Source: Aquimarina latercula DSM 2041 (GTDB lineage: Bacteria > Bacteroidota > Bacteroidia > Flavobacteriales > Flavobacteriaceae). Taken from it: a DNA stretch of 64,000 nucleotides. A model generated the notes under the pieces. The model did no database searches. It was given only the letters and a program-made list of their open reading frames with translations, and was not told the DNA's origin. Positions 25,358 through 33,425 of the stretch are shown here, one piece after another. The DNA lies in NCBI RefSeq assembly GCF_000430645.1, contig NZ_AUMK01000011.1:248001-312000 (forward strand). Reading direction: 5' to 3'. Numbering within the stretch: position 1 is the first letter of the stretch; the number at the start of each line of letters is the position of its first letter. A program made the translations under genes and the position numbers.

Positions 25358-26143
25358 ATGGAAGGATATCAATCAGATTTCAGAATATCAGCTATAAGAG
25401 GAGAAGACAATGTACCTCTAGAAAATAGTCTGGGTGGATATGGAGTTACGACAGGAACGGATGATAATGTATATGAATTGGTACTAGATCCACCATTAAC
25501 TAAAGAATATGCAGTAGGATTACCATTGGAACTAAAATTTCACGAAGCAAATACCGATGAAGCTACACTAAATATTGACAAGCAAGGAGCCGTACCATTA
25601 AAAAAGTTTGATGGGGAATCATTGATTCCTATTGTAAATGGGGATTTAAAAACAGACTTGATTTATAAGTTAGTTTTTGATGGGGATTGTTTTCAGGTAT
25701 TAACGGGGATTTTTTTATCAACTGGAATTAGTGAAAACAGCTTGGAAGTATTAGAAGTGATTGATCAGAATATTAATTCTGATGATGTTTTTTATGTAAA
25801 CAATAAGAACAAATATGCAGTAGTTAATGGGAATTTGATTGTACCTCAAAACCTTCGATTAAGAAGGGTTGGCGGAGCTGGACAATTAGGTGGTACTGCA
25901 AGTGGAGGGATTGTTTTAAAAATGCCAGTAGCTTTAGATGTTGCGGGAACAATAGCTTGGACTACACATTCAAGTGAAGGTAATTTCTTTTTTTGTCAGT
26001 TAAGTGGATTTGGAGCGCTAAGTATTACTGGAGAGTTTACTTCAGATTTGGATGAAGTAGCAATTAACTTTCCGGTCTATGTTGCCAAAACCCCTTTGGA
26101 ATTTCCTGCTACTCCAGTGTTTAACGTTCCACCAGTACCATAA
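25358..26143 (+). CDS. candidate receptor-binding/spike protein
   Basis: A 261-residue beta-rich protein. Residues ~28-105 (Y-E-L-V-L-D-P-P-L...Y-A-V-G-L-P-L-x-L-K-F...A-T-L-N-I) follow a module that I know from Bacteroidota phage tail and spike proteins. The C-terminal half (~150-261) is glycine- and beta-rich. There is no membrane span. It is probably exposed on the particle surface; the assignment is a family resemblance only. Confidence 0.5.
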   Translation: MEGYQSDFRISAIRGEDNVPLENSLGGYGVTTGTDDNVYELVLDPPLTKEYAVGLPLELKFHEANTDEATLNIDKQGAVPLKKFDGESLIPIVNGDLKTDLIYKLVFDGDCFQVLTGIFLSTGISENSLEVLEVIDQNINSDDVFYVNNKNKYAVVNGNLIVPQNLRLRRVGGAGQLGGTASGGIVLKMPVALDVAGTIAWTTHSSEGNFFFCQLSGFGALSITGEFTSDLDEVAINFPVYVAKTPLEFPATPVFNVPPVP

Positions 26144-26154
26144 AACATATCGCT

Positions 26155-26787
26155 ATGTCATCTGCTAAAGAAACTTTTGTACTTCGATATTATCCGTATG
26201 CTAAAAAGGCTTCAGAAAAAACGGGAATCCCAGTGATCTTTGCATTAGCGCAAAGTGCCTTAGAATCTGGTTGGGGGAAATCGGCGAAGGGAAATATGAT
26301 GTTTGGAATAAAAAAAGGATCAGGAAGAAATTACGGAGGGTGGCAGGGTCACAGCCAATTAATTACAACCACGGAGTATTCGTCCGTGCCGACACGGCAC
26401 TTTCCTTTTATTTATCCTGGGTATCCTATTCAGCAATCCAATGGAAAATGGAAGTATAGAATAAAAGATGTTTTTAGAGCCTACCCCAATCCATTTTTCT
26501 CATTTATCGATTGGGCAGGGTTGTTATTTAAGAACAGAAGATATAGCCTTGCGATGCAATATAGGAAAGACCCGTATCGATTTGCAGATGAAGTAGCCAA
26601 AGCTGGATACGCTACAGATCCGAACTATGCCAGTAAGGTCAAAAGAATTATGAAAGAGATCGAGCAGATTGTTGTTCTGAAGAAATTAGATAAAAAAGAA
26701 GTAAGCATTGTGCTTCCAATGGCAATTATGGGGATGAGTGTCATTGTGATCATTATTGCTGTGTTTAAAAGTAATTCGAAACAATAA
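26155..26787 (+). CDS. membrane-anchored glucosaminidase (FlgJ/LytD-like)
   Basis: A 210-residue enzyme with a GH73-type core: GIPVIFALAQSALESGWGKS (catalytic Glu at ~37) followed by N-M-M-F-G-I-K and a later Y-x-x-D-P-x-Y-A-x-K-V end. A C-terminal membrane helix (~188-205, MAIMGMSVIVIIIAVFK) anchors it. It cleaves the glycan backbone of peptidoglycan. Because it is membrane-anchored, it fits virion-associated entry lysis better than a free endolysin. Confidence 0.8.
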   Translation: MSSAKETFVLRYYPYAKKASEKTGIPVIFALAQSALESGWGKSAKGNMMFGIKKGSGRNYGGWQGHSQLITTTEYSSVPTRHFPFIYPGYPIQQSNGKWKYRIKDVFRAYPNPFFSFIDWAGLLFKNRRYSLAMQYRKDPYRFADEVAKAGYATDPNYASKVKRIMKEIEQIVVLKKLDKKEVSIVLPMAIMGMSVIVIIIAVFKSNSKQ

Positions 26788-26791
26788 TAGT

Positions 26792-27118
26792 ATGGAGTAT
26801 TTAAAATTAGCAAGTGTCGTTTTAGGAGCGCATGGTTTGTGGAAGCTCGCAGAAACCCTATTGCAGCACAGAACACAAAAAAAGTTTAAAAAAGCTGAAA
26901 TTAACAACCTAAATGTACAGGCAAATGATGTGGTAATTTCCAATTTACTAAAGTGGTCTGAAAAAATGGAAGTTAGAATTGACGAATTAGAGAAGAATAA
27001 TAAGGAGATGAAGGCCATTATCGTTAAACAACGTAAACGGATAAGTGACCTCGAAGTATACACCGAAAAACTAGAACATAAATTAAAAAAGCACGAAGAA
27101 AAAAATGAAAGCAGATAA
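26792..27118 (+). CDS. coiled-coil protein with N-terminal amphipathic/membrane segment
   Basis: A 108-residue protein. I chose ATG 26792 because the longer frame would start inside the previous gene with poor sequence. Residues 1-20 are moderately hydrophobic, and ~50-105 are a long charged coiled coil (K-x-x-E-x-R-I-x-E-L-E-K-N-N-K-E pattern). It overlaps the next short gene by 14 bases. The function is unknown. Confidence 0.6.
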   Translation: MEYLKLASVVLGAHGLWKLAETLLQHRTQKKFKKAEINNLNVQANDVVISNLLKWSEKMEVRIDELEKNNKEMKAIIVKQRKRISDLEVYTEKLEHKLKKHEEKNESR

Positions 27119-27263
27119 AGGAAATATAACAATGAACGTTCTTTTTGGTGTTTTTTTGGTCGTAAATATCATTAGAATATATGGGAATATTCAAGATCGT
27201 AATCGAAGGATAAAAGAAGAAGGTAAACGCGAGGAAAGATGTAATTGTGGGGATAAAGAATAA
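27105..27263 (+). CDS. 52-residue membrane protein
   Basis: A short ORF (MKADKGNITMN...) with one hydrophobic helix (~10-24, MNVLFGVFLVVNIIRIY) and a charged Cys-containing tail (EERCNCGDKE). It overlaps both the gene before and the M15 peptidase after it, consistent with coupled translation. It is small but well placed, in line with many other single-span proteins in this block. Confidence 0.5.
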   Translation: MKADKGNITMNVLFGVFLVVNIIRIYGNIQDRNRRIKEEGKREERCNCGDKE

Positions 27264-27744
27264 GTATATATGGTTTGGGATAGGAACAGCTTCCGTAGTC
27301 ATTATAGGAGCTATTGCTATTACTAGATTAAAATCAAAACCAAAACAAAAAGTTGATCTTACCAAATTTGACAGCCCTGATATTAAAGGATCTGGCAGAT
27401 GTATGGATAAGGAATTTATTGAGATGCTACAAAAGTTGGCTAAAGTTACCAAACTACCCATTTTTGATATGATTAACTCTGGCGCAAGATCATCTTACTG
27501 GAATGCAAAAGTTGGAGGTGTTTCGAACTCATCACATAAGATACCCAAATGTCAGGCAGCAGATATCAAAGCACCTACCACCACTATAAGAAATAAAATT
27601 GTAGTAGCTGCAAAATTAGTTGGATTTAAACGTATCGGAGTTGGTAAAACCTTTGTGCATTTGGATAATGATACAACCAAAAAGCAGTATGTAGCGTGGG
27701 GATATCCTTCAGGAACAAAGCCACCGATCAATCCTTTTGTCTAA
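27247..27744 (+). CDS. membrane-anchored M15-type peptidase (D-Ala-D-Ala carboxypeptidase-like)
   Basis: A 165-residue protein with a GTG start inside the previous gene. An N-terminal membrane helix (~8-27) and a short linker lead to a Peptidase_M15_3-like domain. Its metal site is complete: S-S-H-K (H97), A-A-D-I (D106) and F-V-H-L-D (H138). It cleaves peptidoglycan peptide stems. It is one of several anchored wall-cutting enzymes here. Confidence 0.75.
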   Translation: MGIKNKYIWFGIGTASVVIIGAIAITRLKSKPKQKVDLTKFDSPDIKGSGRCMDKEFIEMLQKLAKVTKLPIFDMINSGARSSYWNAKVGGVSNSSHKIPKCQAADIKAPTTTIRNKIVVAAKLVGFKRIGVGKTFVHLDNDTTKKQYVAWGYPSGTKPPINPFV

Positions 27745-27757
27745 AAACAGAAATAAT

Positions 27758-28297
27758 ATGCTTAGAGATCGAATACAGAAACAGACATACCCGCAAAGAA
27801 GGAATACTGCGACCATTTTAAATTATCTGGAGGAATTAGTTCTTATTAATGCCAAAGAAGTAGGACTTGTTCCAATAGATCAAAATAATAACGGCTATCA
27901 GGATCTATTTCTTTCATTTGGAGAGCTTATTTCCTTAGAAGTGCCAGAAGAAGCTGTTTCTGCAACACTAATGGTGGAAGAAGGTATAGTTACCATCATA
28001 ACAGATCCTGATCCGGATGAAACAGAGTCAATAGTAGCTACGGTGGAAGTTGATAAAAGTAAACGTTCCTTAGCTTTAAATTTAAATGAACTATCATGCA
28101 CAAATTCCTCAGCAGTCATACGATTCAAAGAAAATGGATCACAACCGAGTATTAATTCAGGTTTTGGACTAGGAAACGGGGATATATTTGAGCTAGTGGG
28201 TGCTACAAATCTTAAGAATTTTAGAGCGATTGGAGTGCAACAAAATGCGACTCCAGTGATTCGTATTCAATTTTACAAAACAGCACAATTTGAATAA
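27758..28297 (+). CDS. hypothetical late protein
   Basis: A 179-residue soluble protein (ATG 27758; a TTG seven codons upstream overlaps the previous gene and is less likely). The first ~35 residues are basic and helical. The rest is beta-rich with an acidic middle (ITDPDPDETES) and an ending typical of structural proteins (G-A-T-N-L-K-N-F-R...R-I-Q-F-Y). It could be a spike adaptor beside the next gene. Confidence 0.55.
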   Translation: MLRDRIQKQTYPQRRNTATILNYLEELVLINAKEVGLVPIDQNNNGYQDLFLSFGELISLEVPEEAVSATLMVEEGIVTIITDPDPDETESIVATVEVDKSKRSLALNLNELSCTNSSAVIRFKENGSQPSINSGFGLGNGDIFELVGATNLKNFRAIGVQQNATPVIRIQFYKTAQFE

Positions 28298-28302
28298 ATG
28301 CT

Positions 28303-29283
28303 ATGAGAACGATTAGAACACAAAGATTTGTAAGAGGAAGTCAGTCGACTAAAAATATTGAAGAGAATGCTACAAATGGTTTAGCTCCTTTTATCTCAGA
28401 AGTATGTGGTGCTAGAATGCGAGTAAAAGGAATACGAAGGGTACAAATCAAAGGATATTACTTTACTCCAAATGCAACTGTAGATACTGGAGATAATACT
28501 AGTACAGAATTTAAGAATAACGGTTTAAAGGTTGTTGTTAGTCAAGTAAAATTTATCAACCCTACCTTATTAGAAGCTGTAGTATTTGCAGGAGATACTG
28601 AAGGTAGATTTAATCTTGTAGTACGTAACGGTGAACTAAACTCAGGTGATACGGGAAATGAAGCTATTGTAGTAGTCAATCCAGTGTGGGTTGATTTGAG
28701 AACCACTTCTGTTATTGATCTAGGATTACAAATTAGTCCAGGAGTAATTGTCAACTGTAACTTGGAAAAAGGGTTATGGGGTATTAACAGAGGTAGTGAA
28801 TTTGAAGGTGTCGTAAAATTCCGAGCTTTCCCTTGGAAAAGATGTGATGATCTTTCTTTTAGTATCGTATTTACTTTAAGTGAACCAGAAGGAATAAGTC
28901 TTTTTGGAATAAGTGGGTTTGATATTAATGTGAGCAATTTGGGTACTGATCCTTTATTTGAAGCAGAATCCCATCTGTTTTTAATTAACGGTACGGCAAA
29001 TCAGATGTACGGCGGAGGATCAAGATATCGACGATGGAGTCAGGATATTGGTGGTACAGCTTCGTTTGAAGTGTCTAAATTTTATAAACTGAATTATGAT
29101 TTCAGCGCAACTAGGACATTAATGACAATATCAGAAGTAGATCCTTTAAATTTTGATAGGAATGTACTTTTTCTACGTCAATGGTTTTTAGATTCGCCTA
29201 GTGATAGTGAAGTATTACTTCCATACTGGACGGTAGGGAGTAATGAGAATTTATTTCTTACCGCCTTTAAGATTGAGTATTAA
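28303..29283 (+). CDS. putative surface/spike protein with IPT-like region
   Basis: A 326-residue beta-rich protein with no signal or membrane span. Residues ~45-130 (V-Q-I-K-G-Y-Y-F-T-P-N-A-T-V...F-N-L-V-V-R-N-G) resemble IPT/TIG-like immunoglobulin folds. The C-terminal ~180 residues look like a lectin-type jelly roll. It is the last gene of the + strand late block, a common place for receptor-binding proteins. The function is inferred. Confidence 0.5.
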   Translation: MRTIRTQRFVRGSQSTKNIEENATNGLAPFISEVCGARMRVKGIRRVQIKGYYFTPNATVDTGDNTSTEFKNNGLKVVVSQVKFINPTLLEAVVFAGDTEGRFNLVVRNGELNSGDTGNEAIVVVNPVWVDLRTTSVIDLGLQISPGVIVNCNLEKGLWGINRGSEFEGVVKFRAFPWKRCDDLSFSIVFTLSEPEGISLFGISGFDINVSNLGTDPLFEAESHLFLINGTANQMYGGGSRYRRWSQDIGGTASFEVSKFYKLNYDFSATRTLMTISEVDPLNFDRNVLFLRQWFLDSPSDSEVLLPYWTVGSNENLFLTAFKIEY

Positions 29284-29306
29284 CTATTACAATTAACTAT
29301 TACAAA
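29281..29306. repeat. 13-bp tandem direct repeat at the end of the late block
   Basis: TAACTATTACAAT occurs twice in a row with one difference in the last base, starting at the stop codon of the last late gene. It ends 10 bases before the convergent gene's stop. It may be a local slippage product or part of an element end. Confidence 0.5.
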
Positions 29307-29316
29307 TTAATTAAAT

Positions 29317-31233
29317 TTACCGCTCTTTAAAGTATGTTTTCCAATCATATCCCAATAATACAATTAAAGAATCTAAAGAAACTATTCTTTCTTGACTAAG
29401 TTGCGGGTCGTGGTTCTTGAAATGGAGTCTTTGTCTACTAAGCCACGCATGTTGCTTCCTATTGAGTGCTTTCCCTACAATAAGCTGATTCCTTATTTTA
29501 GCAAGAGATTCTTCAAAACTAAGTGTTTTCGGATATGAAATCTTACTTATTTTCCAGTCCTTTTGTAGTAATATTGATAAATTGTCTAACTCTTTGATTT
29601 TATAAAGAGGATATTGCTCTGGGTTACGTTGATAGTATTTTCGTTGCTTTGTTAGGAAATTTCTTTGTTTCTTTGATATTTTTCCGCTGGTAGTAAGTTC
29701 TTTTTTAATGTCGATTATGTATTGCTCAAATGTTTTGTGAGGTGCATCGTGTCGCTGTTTTACCTTCCAGTCATATCCTAACAAAGGGATGAGTTCATCT
29801 AACTTTTCAATGTGTTCCTGTGAAATCATATTTTTTTTATAAGCGTTTCGTTTTTCTATCAACCAACTTTTTTCTTTTTGATGTAACGGCATTTTCACCT
29901 CCGTTTTGTTTATGATTTCCTTGATAATCTGATCAAAGGTTCTTCTTAATGCTCTATTCTTTAACACATATTTTTTCCAGTCTCGTCCAAGTATAGGTAT
30001 CAATGTGTTCAATATTTTTACTTTTTCTTTACTAAACCCTTCTCTATTGCTATGGTATTCTTTGCGCTGTTTCTGAAGCCATCCTTTTTGTCTTGTAGTA
30101 AGTGTTTCGTATGGAATGTTTTGCTCTTTGATATCTTTGATATAGTCAAGAAATGTTTTTGATTTTGGTTTTGGGCGTTCGGGGGGTGTATTCCACGGTT
30201 TTTCTAAAAAAGGGTTGAGTTCATTGAGTAAAGCCAATTGTTCTATTGTAATGTCTGAAGGTTTTTTTAGGTACATCTTCTTGCGTGAAGCAATCCAACT
30301 TTTGTCCGCTGATTGTAGCTCATTACCAGACTCTAGCTCTTTTTTTATAAGGGCAATACGTTCAGAGAACGGTAAAAAGACACTTGGTTTTTGAAAAATT
30401 TTCCAATCGTACCCTAATAGGGAATTCAATGCATCTAGTTTGTTTTTGTTAGATTGAGAATAGGTTTCAGGGTGGGCATTATATAATTGCCGTTGTCTAT
30501 TAAGCCATTCTCTGGCATCTTTAGGTAGTTTCCGCTTGCTTTTTAAGGCAGAAGATATTTTATTAATCATCTTCGCACTTTTCTCTTCCCGTTTGCGGTA
30601 GCGTTGTTTCCAGGAATATCCTAAAAGAGGGGTCAGACTATCCAACAGCGCAATACGTTCACTACCATAATTCTCCAGGTTTTCTTTATATTGTATTTGC
30701 TGACGGTTCAACCACGACAGAAGTTGAGCTGGTAAAGGTTTTCCTTGTTTTAATAATTTTTGAATTTCCTCTACATTTCTTTCTTGTATTTTTTTATTCT
30801 TTATATCGTTTTTATTTTCTCGCCAGTTATAGCCCATAGGTATAAAACTATCTAGCAAAGCAATATACTCGTTACTAAACCTTTCTGGTTTTTCTTCATA
30901 TTGTTTTCGATTTCGTCGCAACCAAGATAGAAGATGAGGAGTCAAAGGTTTTTCGTGGTTTAGTAATTCTTGAATTTCCTTTATATTTTCTTTTCTAAGA
31001 TTGTGAAAATAATTTCTGCCTTTCCTCCAGTCATAACCTAATAGAGGGATCAATGAATTCAACATGATTATTCTTTCTTTATCGAAACCTTTGGGGTTAT
31101 TTTGATATAATTTTTTTTGACTTCGTAACCATTTTTTATCAGAACTATCAATTGGGCGATTACTTTTTATCGATTCTTTAATGCTTGCTATTCTATTTTT
31201 AGCTATGTTGAGTTTATAATCACGATTACCCAT
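29317..31233 (-). CDS. protein of nine tandem helicase-associated-type repeats
   Basis: A 638-residue protein made almost entirely of about nine repeats of ~65-70 residues. Each has a helix, a W-L-x-x-Q/R-R-x-x-Y middle, a helix with L-D-x-L-x-P-L-L and an end G-Y-D/N-W-K/R. This matches the helicase-associated (HA, PF03457-like) domain pattern, which elsewhere occurs singly or in arrays on helicases. No helicase domain is present. The protein is very basic, so DNA binding along a long surface is likely. It is convergent with the viral late block and may belong to either neighbour. Confidence 0.75.
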   Translation of the reverse strand: MGNRDYKLNIAKNRIASIKESIKSNRPIDSSDKKWLRSQKKLYQNNPKGFDKERIIMLNSLIPLLGYDWRKGRNYFHNLRKENIKEIQELLNHEKPLTPHLLSWLRRNRKQYEEKPERFSNEYIALLDSFIPMGYNWRENKNDIKNKKIQERNVEEIQKLLKQGKPLPAQLLSWLNRQQIQYKENLENYGSERIALLDSLTPLLGYSWKQRYRKREEKSAKMINKISSALKSKRKLPKDAREWLNRQRQLYNAHPETYSQSNKNKLDALNSLLGYDWKIFQKPSVFLPFSERIALIKKELESGNELQSADKSWIASRKKMYLKKPSDITIEQLALLNELNPFLEKPWNTPPERPKPKSKTFLDYIKDIKEQNIPYETLTTRQKGWLQKQRKEYHSNREGFSKEKVKILNTLIPILGRDWKKYVLKNRALRRTFDQIIKEIINKTEVKMPLHQKEKSWLIEKRNAYKKNMISQEHIEKLDELIPLLGYDWKVKQRHDAPHKTFEQYIIDIKKELTTSGKISKKQRNFLTKQRKYYQRNPEQYPLYKIKELDNLSILLQKDWKISKISYPKTLSFEESLAKIRNQLIVGKALNRKQHAWLSRQRLHFKNHDPQLSQERIVSLDSLIVLLGYDWKTYFKER

Positions 31234-31438
31234 GTATATTAATCACGTTTTGAAATTAGATAAAGATTCATAATCTGCTATATTTAGATGTGAAAGTATG
31301 ATGGAAATGTTAATCCTACATAAGTGTTTTTATATGCTTTTTTGATGATTATTGATTATCCATTTAACTTTTAAAAATCAATGTTATCCATAGTGAGAAA
31401 GAATTACTAATGATCTATTTGAGACTATATCCTTTTTT

Positions 31439-32014
31439 CTAAAACTTCGAACCGGATACGTCTCTGGCAAAATATTCTATGGTCCAGAAATTAGAGTTCG
31501 GGTGATAATTATGAACTGTAACACTAGTATCTATAGGAGTGTTTTTATCAATTCCTTCACCCTCTTTAACCATATTTAATATTGTTGTGGCTGCTTTTTC
31601 ATAAGCAACTTTGTCTAACTTCCCGTTGGTAAAATTAATATAGCTCATATAAAAACGATTGTTATCTACCAAAGTATCTGGAGTTGTAGCACAATAATAA
31701 ATGTTCATGGAGTCTTTTTCTTTTATTAGATTGATATCACAATATCCGGGATTATTAATTGCCGTTTGATTAATACTTTCCTTATTTATTTCTATACGAT
31801 TATTAAATAATAAATTACCATCTACATCTTTAATATGAATATATGGATGGTACATATCTTTTTGAATACAGCCCTTTACAATGTTCATTAAGCTAAACAA
31901 AATGTGTAAAGAACGTTCTTCTGGATTTTTAGGGACTTTATTGTCAATTGCGCATACCACATTAGGCTGTGTTATTTCATTGACTAATTCTTGTATGTCA
32001 ATATTTGATTCCAT
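31439..32014 (-). CDS. hypothetical protein in the VgrG island
   Basis: A 191-residue soluble, slightly acidic protein with an alpha/beta composition. No signal peptide is seen and I do not recognise the family. It is the last gene of the - strand group that starts with vgrG. A position downstream of effector-like genes suggests immunity or accessory function, but the sequence alone does not show this. Confidence 0.6.
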   Translation of the reverse strand: MESNIDIQELVNEITQPNVVCAIDNKVPKNPEERSLHILFSLMNIVKGCIQKDMYHPYIHIKDVDGNLLFNNRIEINKESINQTAINNPGYCDINLIKEKDSMNIYYCATTPDTLVDNNRFYMSYINFTNGKLDKVAYEKAATTILNMVKEGEGIDKNTPIDTSVTVHNYHPNSNFWTIEYFARDVSGSKF

Positions 32015-32029
32015 TTTTTTCTTTATAAT

Positions 32030-32485
32030 TTACCATTCTATCTGATCATTATTATTCTTAACCATAATGATGCCACTACTTAATACGATAAAGCCCATAA
32101 AAGAAATTAAAATCGGATAAAACCACAAAATTAAAAACCCTCCTTCTATTGCTTTTTTAGGGCTGTTTTTTAGGTATAATATTGTCCTTTTATCAAAAAA
32201 AGATTTGGAATTACTAGAGCTTGATGAGATAATAGTATATCTATTTTTTAGATGATCATAATATTCAATCACTGGTGTATAATATGTTTGCTCATCATCA
32301 TTATCCCATCTTTCATTGTAGCGAATAATTTCGCCTTTGGTCTTTACTCCATTAACTTTGTAATAAATACCTTTAATTAATCTTTTCCCGCCGACATAAC
32401 TCATATAGCCACCAAATAAAAAAGTAGCCATGATAATTATTAGAAATAGACAAGCACCGTTATTATTTTTGGAAATTGAATTCAA
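32030..32485 (-). CDS. DUF3592-like membrane protein
   Basis: A 151-residue protein with two membrane helices (~10-30 and ~120-145) enclosing a beta-rich periplasmic or cytoplasmic loop. The loop has the pattern K-G-E-I-I-R-Y-N...Y-T-P-V-I-E-Y, as in DUF3592. Such proteins are common, of unknown role, and often lie near toxin-immunity genes. It is close to its neighbours on both sides. Confidence 0.65.
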   Translation of the reverse strand: MNSISKNNNGACLFLIIIMATFLFGGYMSYVGGKRLIKGIYYKVNGVKTKGEIIRYNERWDNDDEQTYYTPVIEYYDHLKNRYTIISSSSSNSKSFFDKRTILYLKNSPKKAIEGGFLILWFYPILISFMGFIVLSSGIIMVKNNNDQIEW

Positions 32486-32510
32486 AAATCACATTTTTTC
32501 AAGAAACTAG

Positions 32511-33392
32511 CTATCTAATTATTTCTAAAGGTTCTCCATCTTTTGGTCGGTGTAATTGAATACTAAAGAAATCATCATAGTCTTCTGTAGAATAATATAG
32601 AGGTGAATCTCCATTTTTATTCTCAAGAGTTACTATCCGACCATTACCATAGAATTTTATTGTAAAATCTTGTAATGGATTCATTTTTCCTTTAGCTTCT
32701 TTAACCCTTTGAGCAAGTTCTTCTTTCTCTTGTAATACTCCTGGGTTATTATAAAATGCAATAGCAGTTTCTTCATTTCGTTTAGACACCATATCCAGAA
32801 ACTTAGATGAATCTCCCGAATTCAGTACATCATAAGTTTTTTTATAGAATTCTATTACCTCCTTTAATAATTCTTTTTGATCTTGTTTAATTAAATTAAC
32901 AGAATTAGACCAACCATTTATTTTGTATGGAATAACAGAAATGAACTCCCATTGGTAGCTATTTCCTGACCCAGAGTTAGCATTTTTTATATTAAATTCT
33001 TTAATCAATTCCGAATCTTTAGAATCTATTAAATTCAATTTGACCAATGCAATTTTTATATAGTCGAGACTTCTCTGGGTAATACTGTCTTCATCTTTTT
33101 TAGGAAATAGAACAATTTTCAAATGCTGAATACCAGAATTCAAAATAAGATTATTTGCAAATAAATTTGTCTCTACAGCACCACCTTCTTCACCGTTATC
33201 TTCGTCAATTATTAAATCATTTAATAAAAGTTTATAAGGTAAAGAACTAGAAAGTTTTATTTTATAATAGGTTTGTTCTTGGTTAAAATTCATCGGAGTT
33301 TCACTTTTCGTTTTTTTTGCATCATCCACATTTCTATTTTTACAAGATGTTAAGGACAAAACAGAAAACAAGATTATTAAAACATTTTTCAT
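32511..33392 (-). CDS. lipoprotein (candidate immunity protein)
   Basis: A 293-residue predicted lipoprotein (LFSVLSLTSC, Cys ~17) with mixed alpha/beta content. It follows directly after the 1008-residue protein, with a 33-base gap. Lipoproteins directly downstream of large secreted effectors are often the cognate immunity proteins in the periplasm. This is inferred from order; no family was recognised. Confidence 0.6.
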   Translation of the reverse strand: MKNVLIILFSVLSLTSCKNRNVDDAKKTKSETPMNFNQEQTYYKIKLSSSLPYKLLLNDLIIDEDNGEEGGAVETNLFANNLILNSGIQHLKIVLFPKKDEDSITQRSLDYIKIALVKLNLIDSKDSELIKEFNIKNANSGSGNSYQWEFISVIPYKINGWSNSVNLIKQDQKELLKEVIEFYKKTYDVLNSGDSSKFLDMVSKRNEETAIAFYNNPGVLQEKEELAQRVKEAKGKMNPLQDFTIKFYGNGRIVTLENKNGDSPLYYSTEDYDDFFSIQLHRPKDGEPLEIIR

Positions 33393-33425
33393 ATATAATT
33401 AAGAGTATTCCTTATAGATTAAAAT

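Noticed and set aside
1..29283. Conjugative element or tailed prophage
   Set aside because: No relaxase, coupling protein of Tra type, Tra outer-membrane genes, terminase, portal or tail genes are seen.
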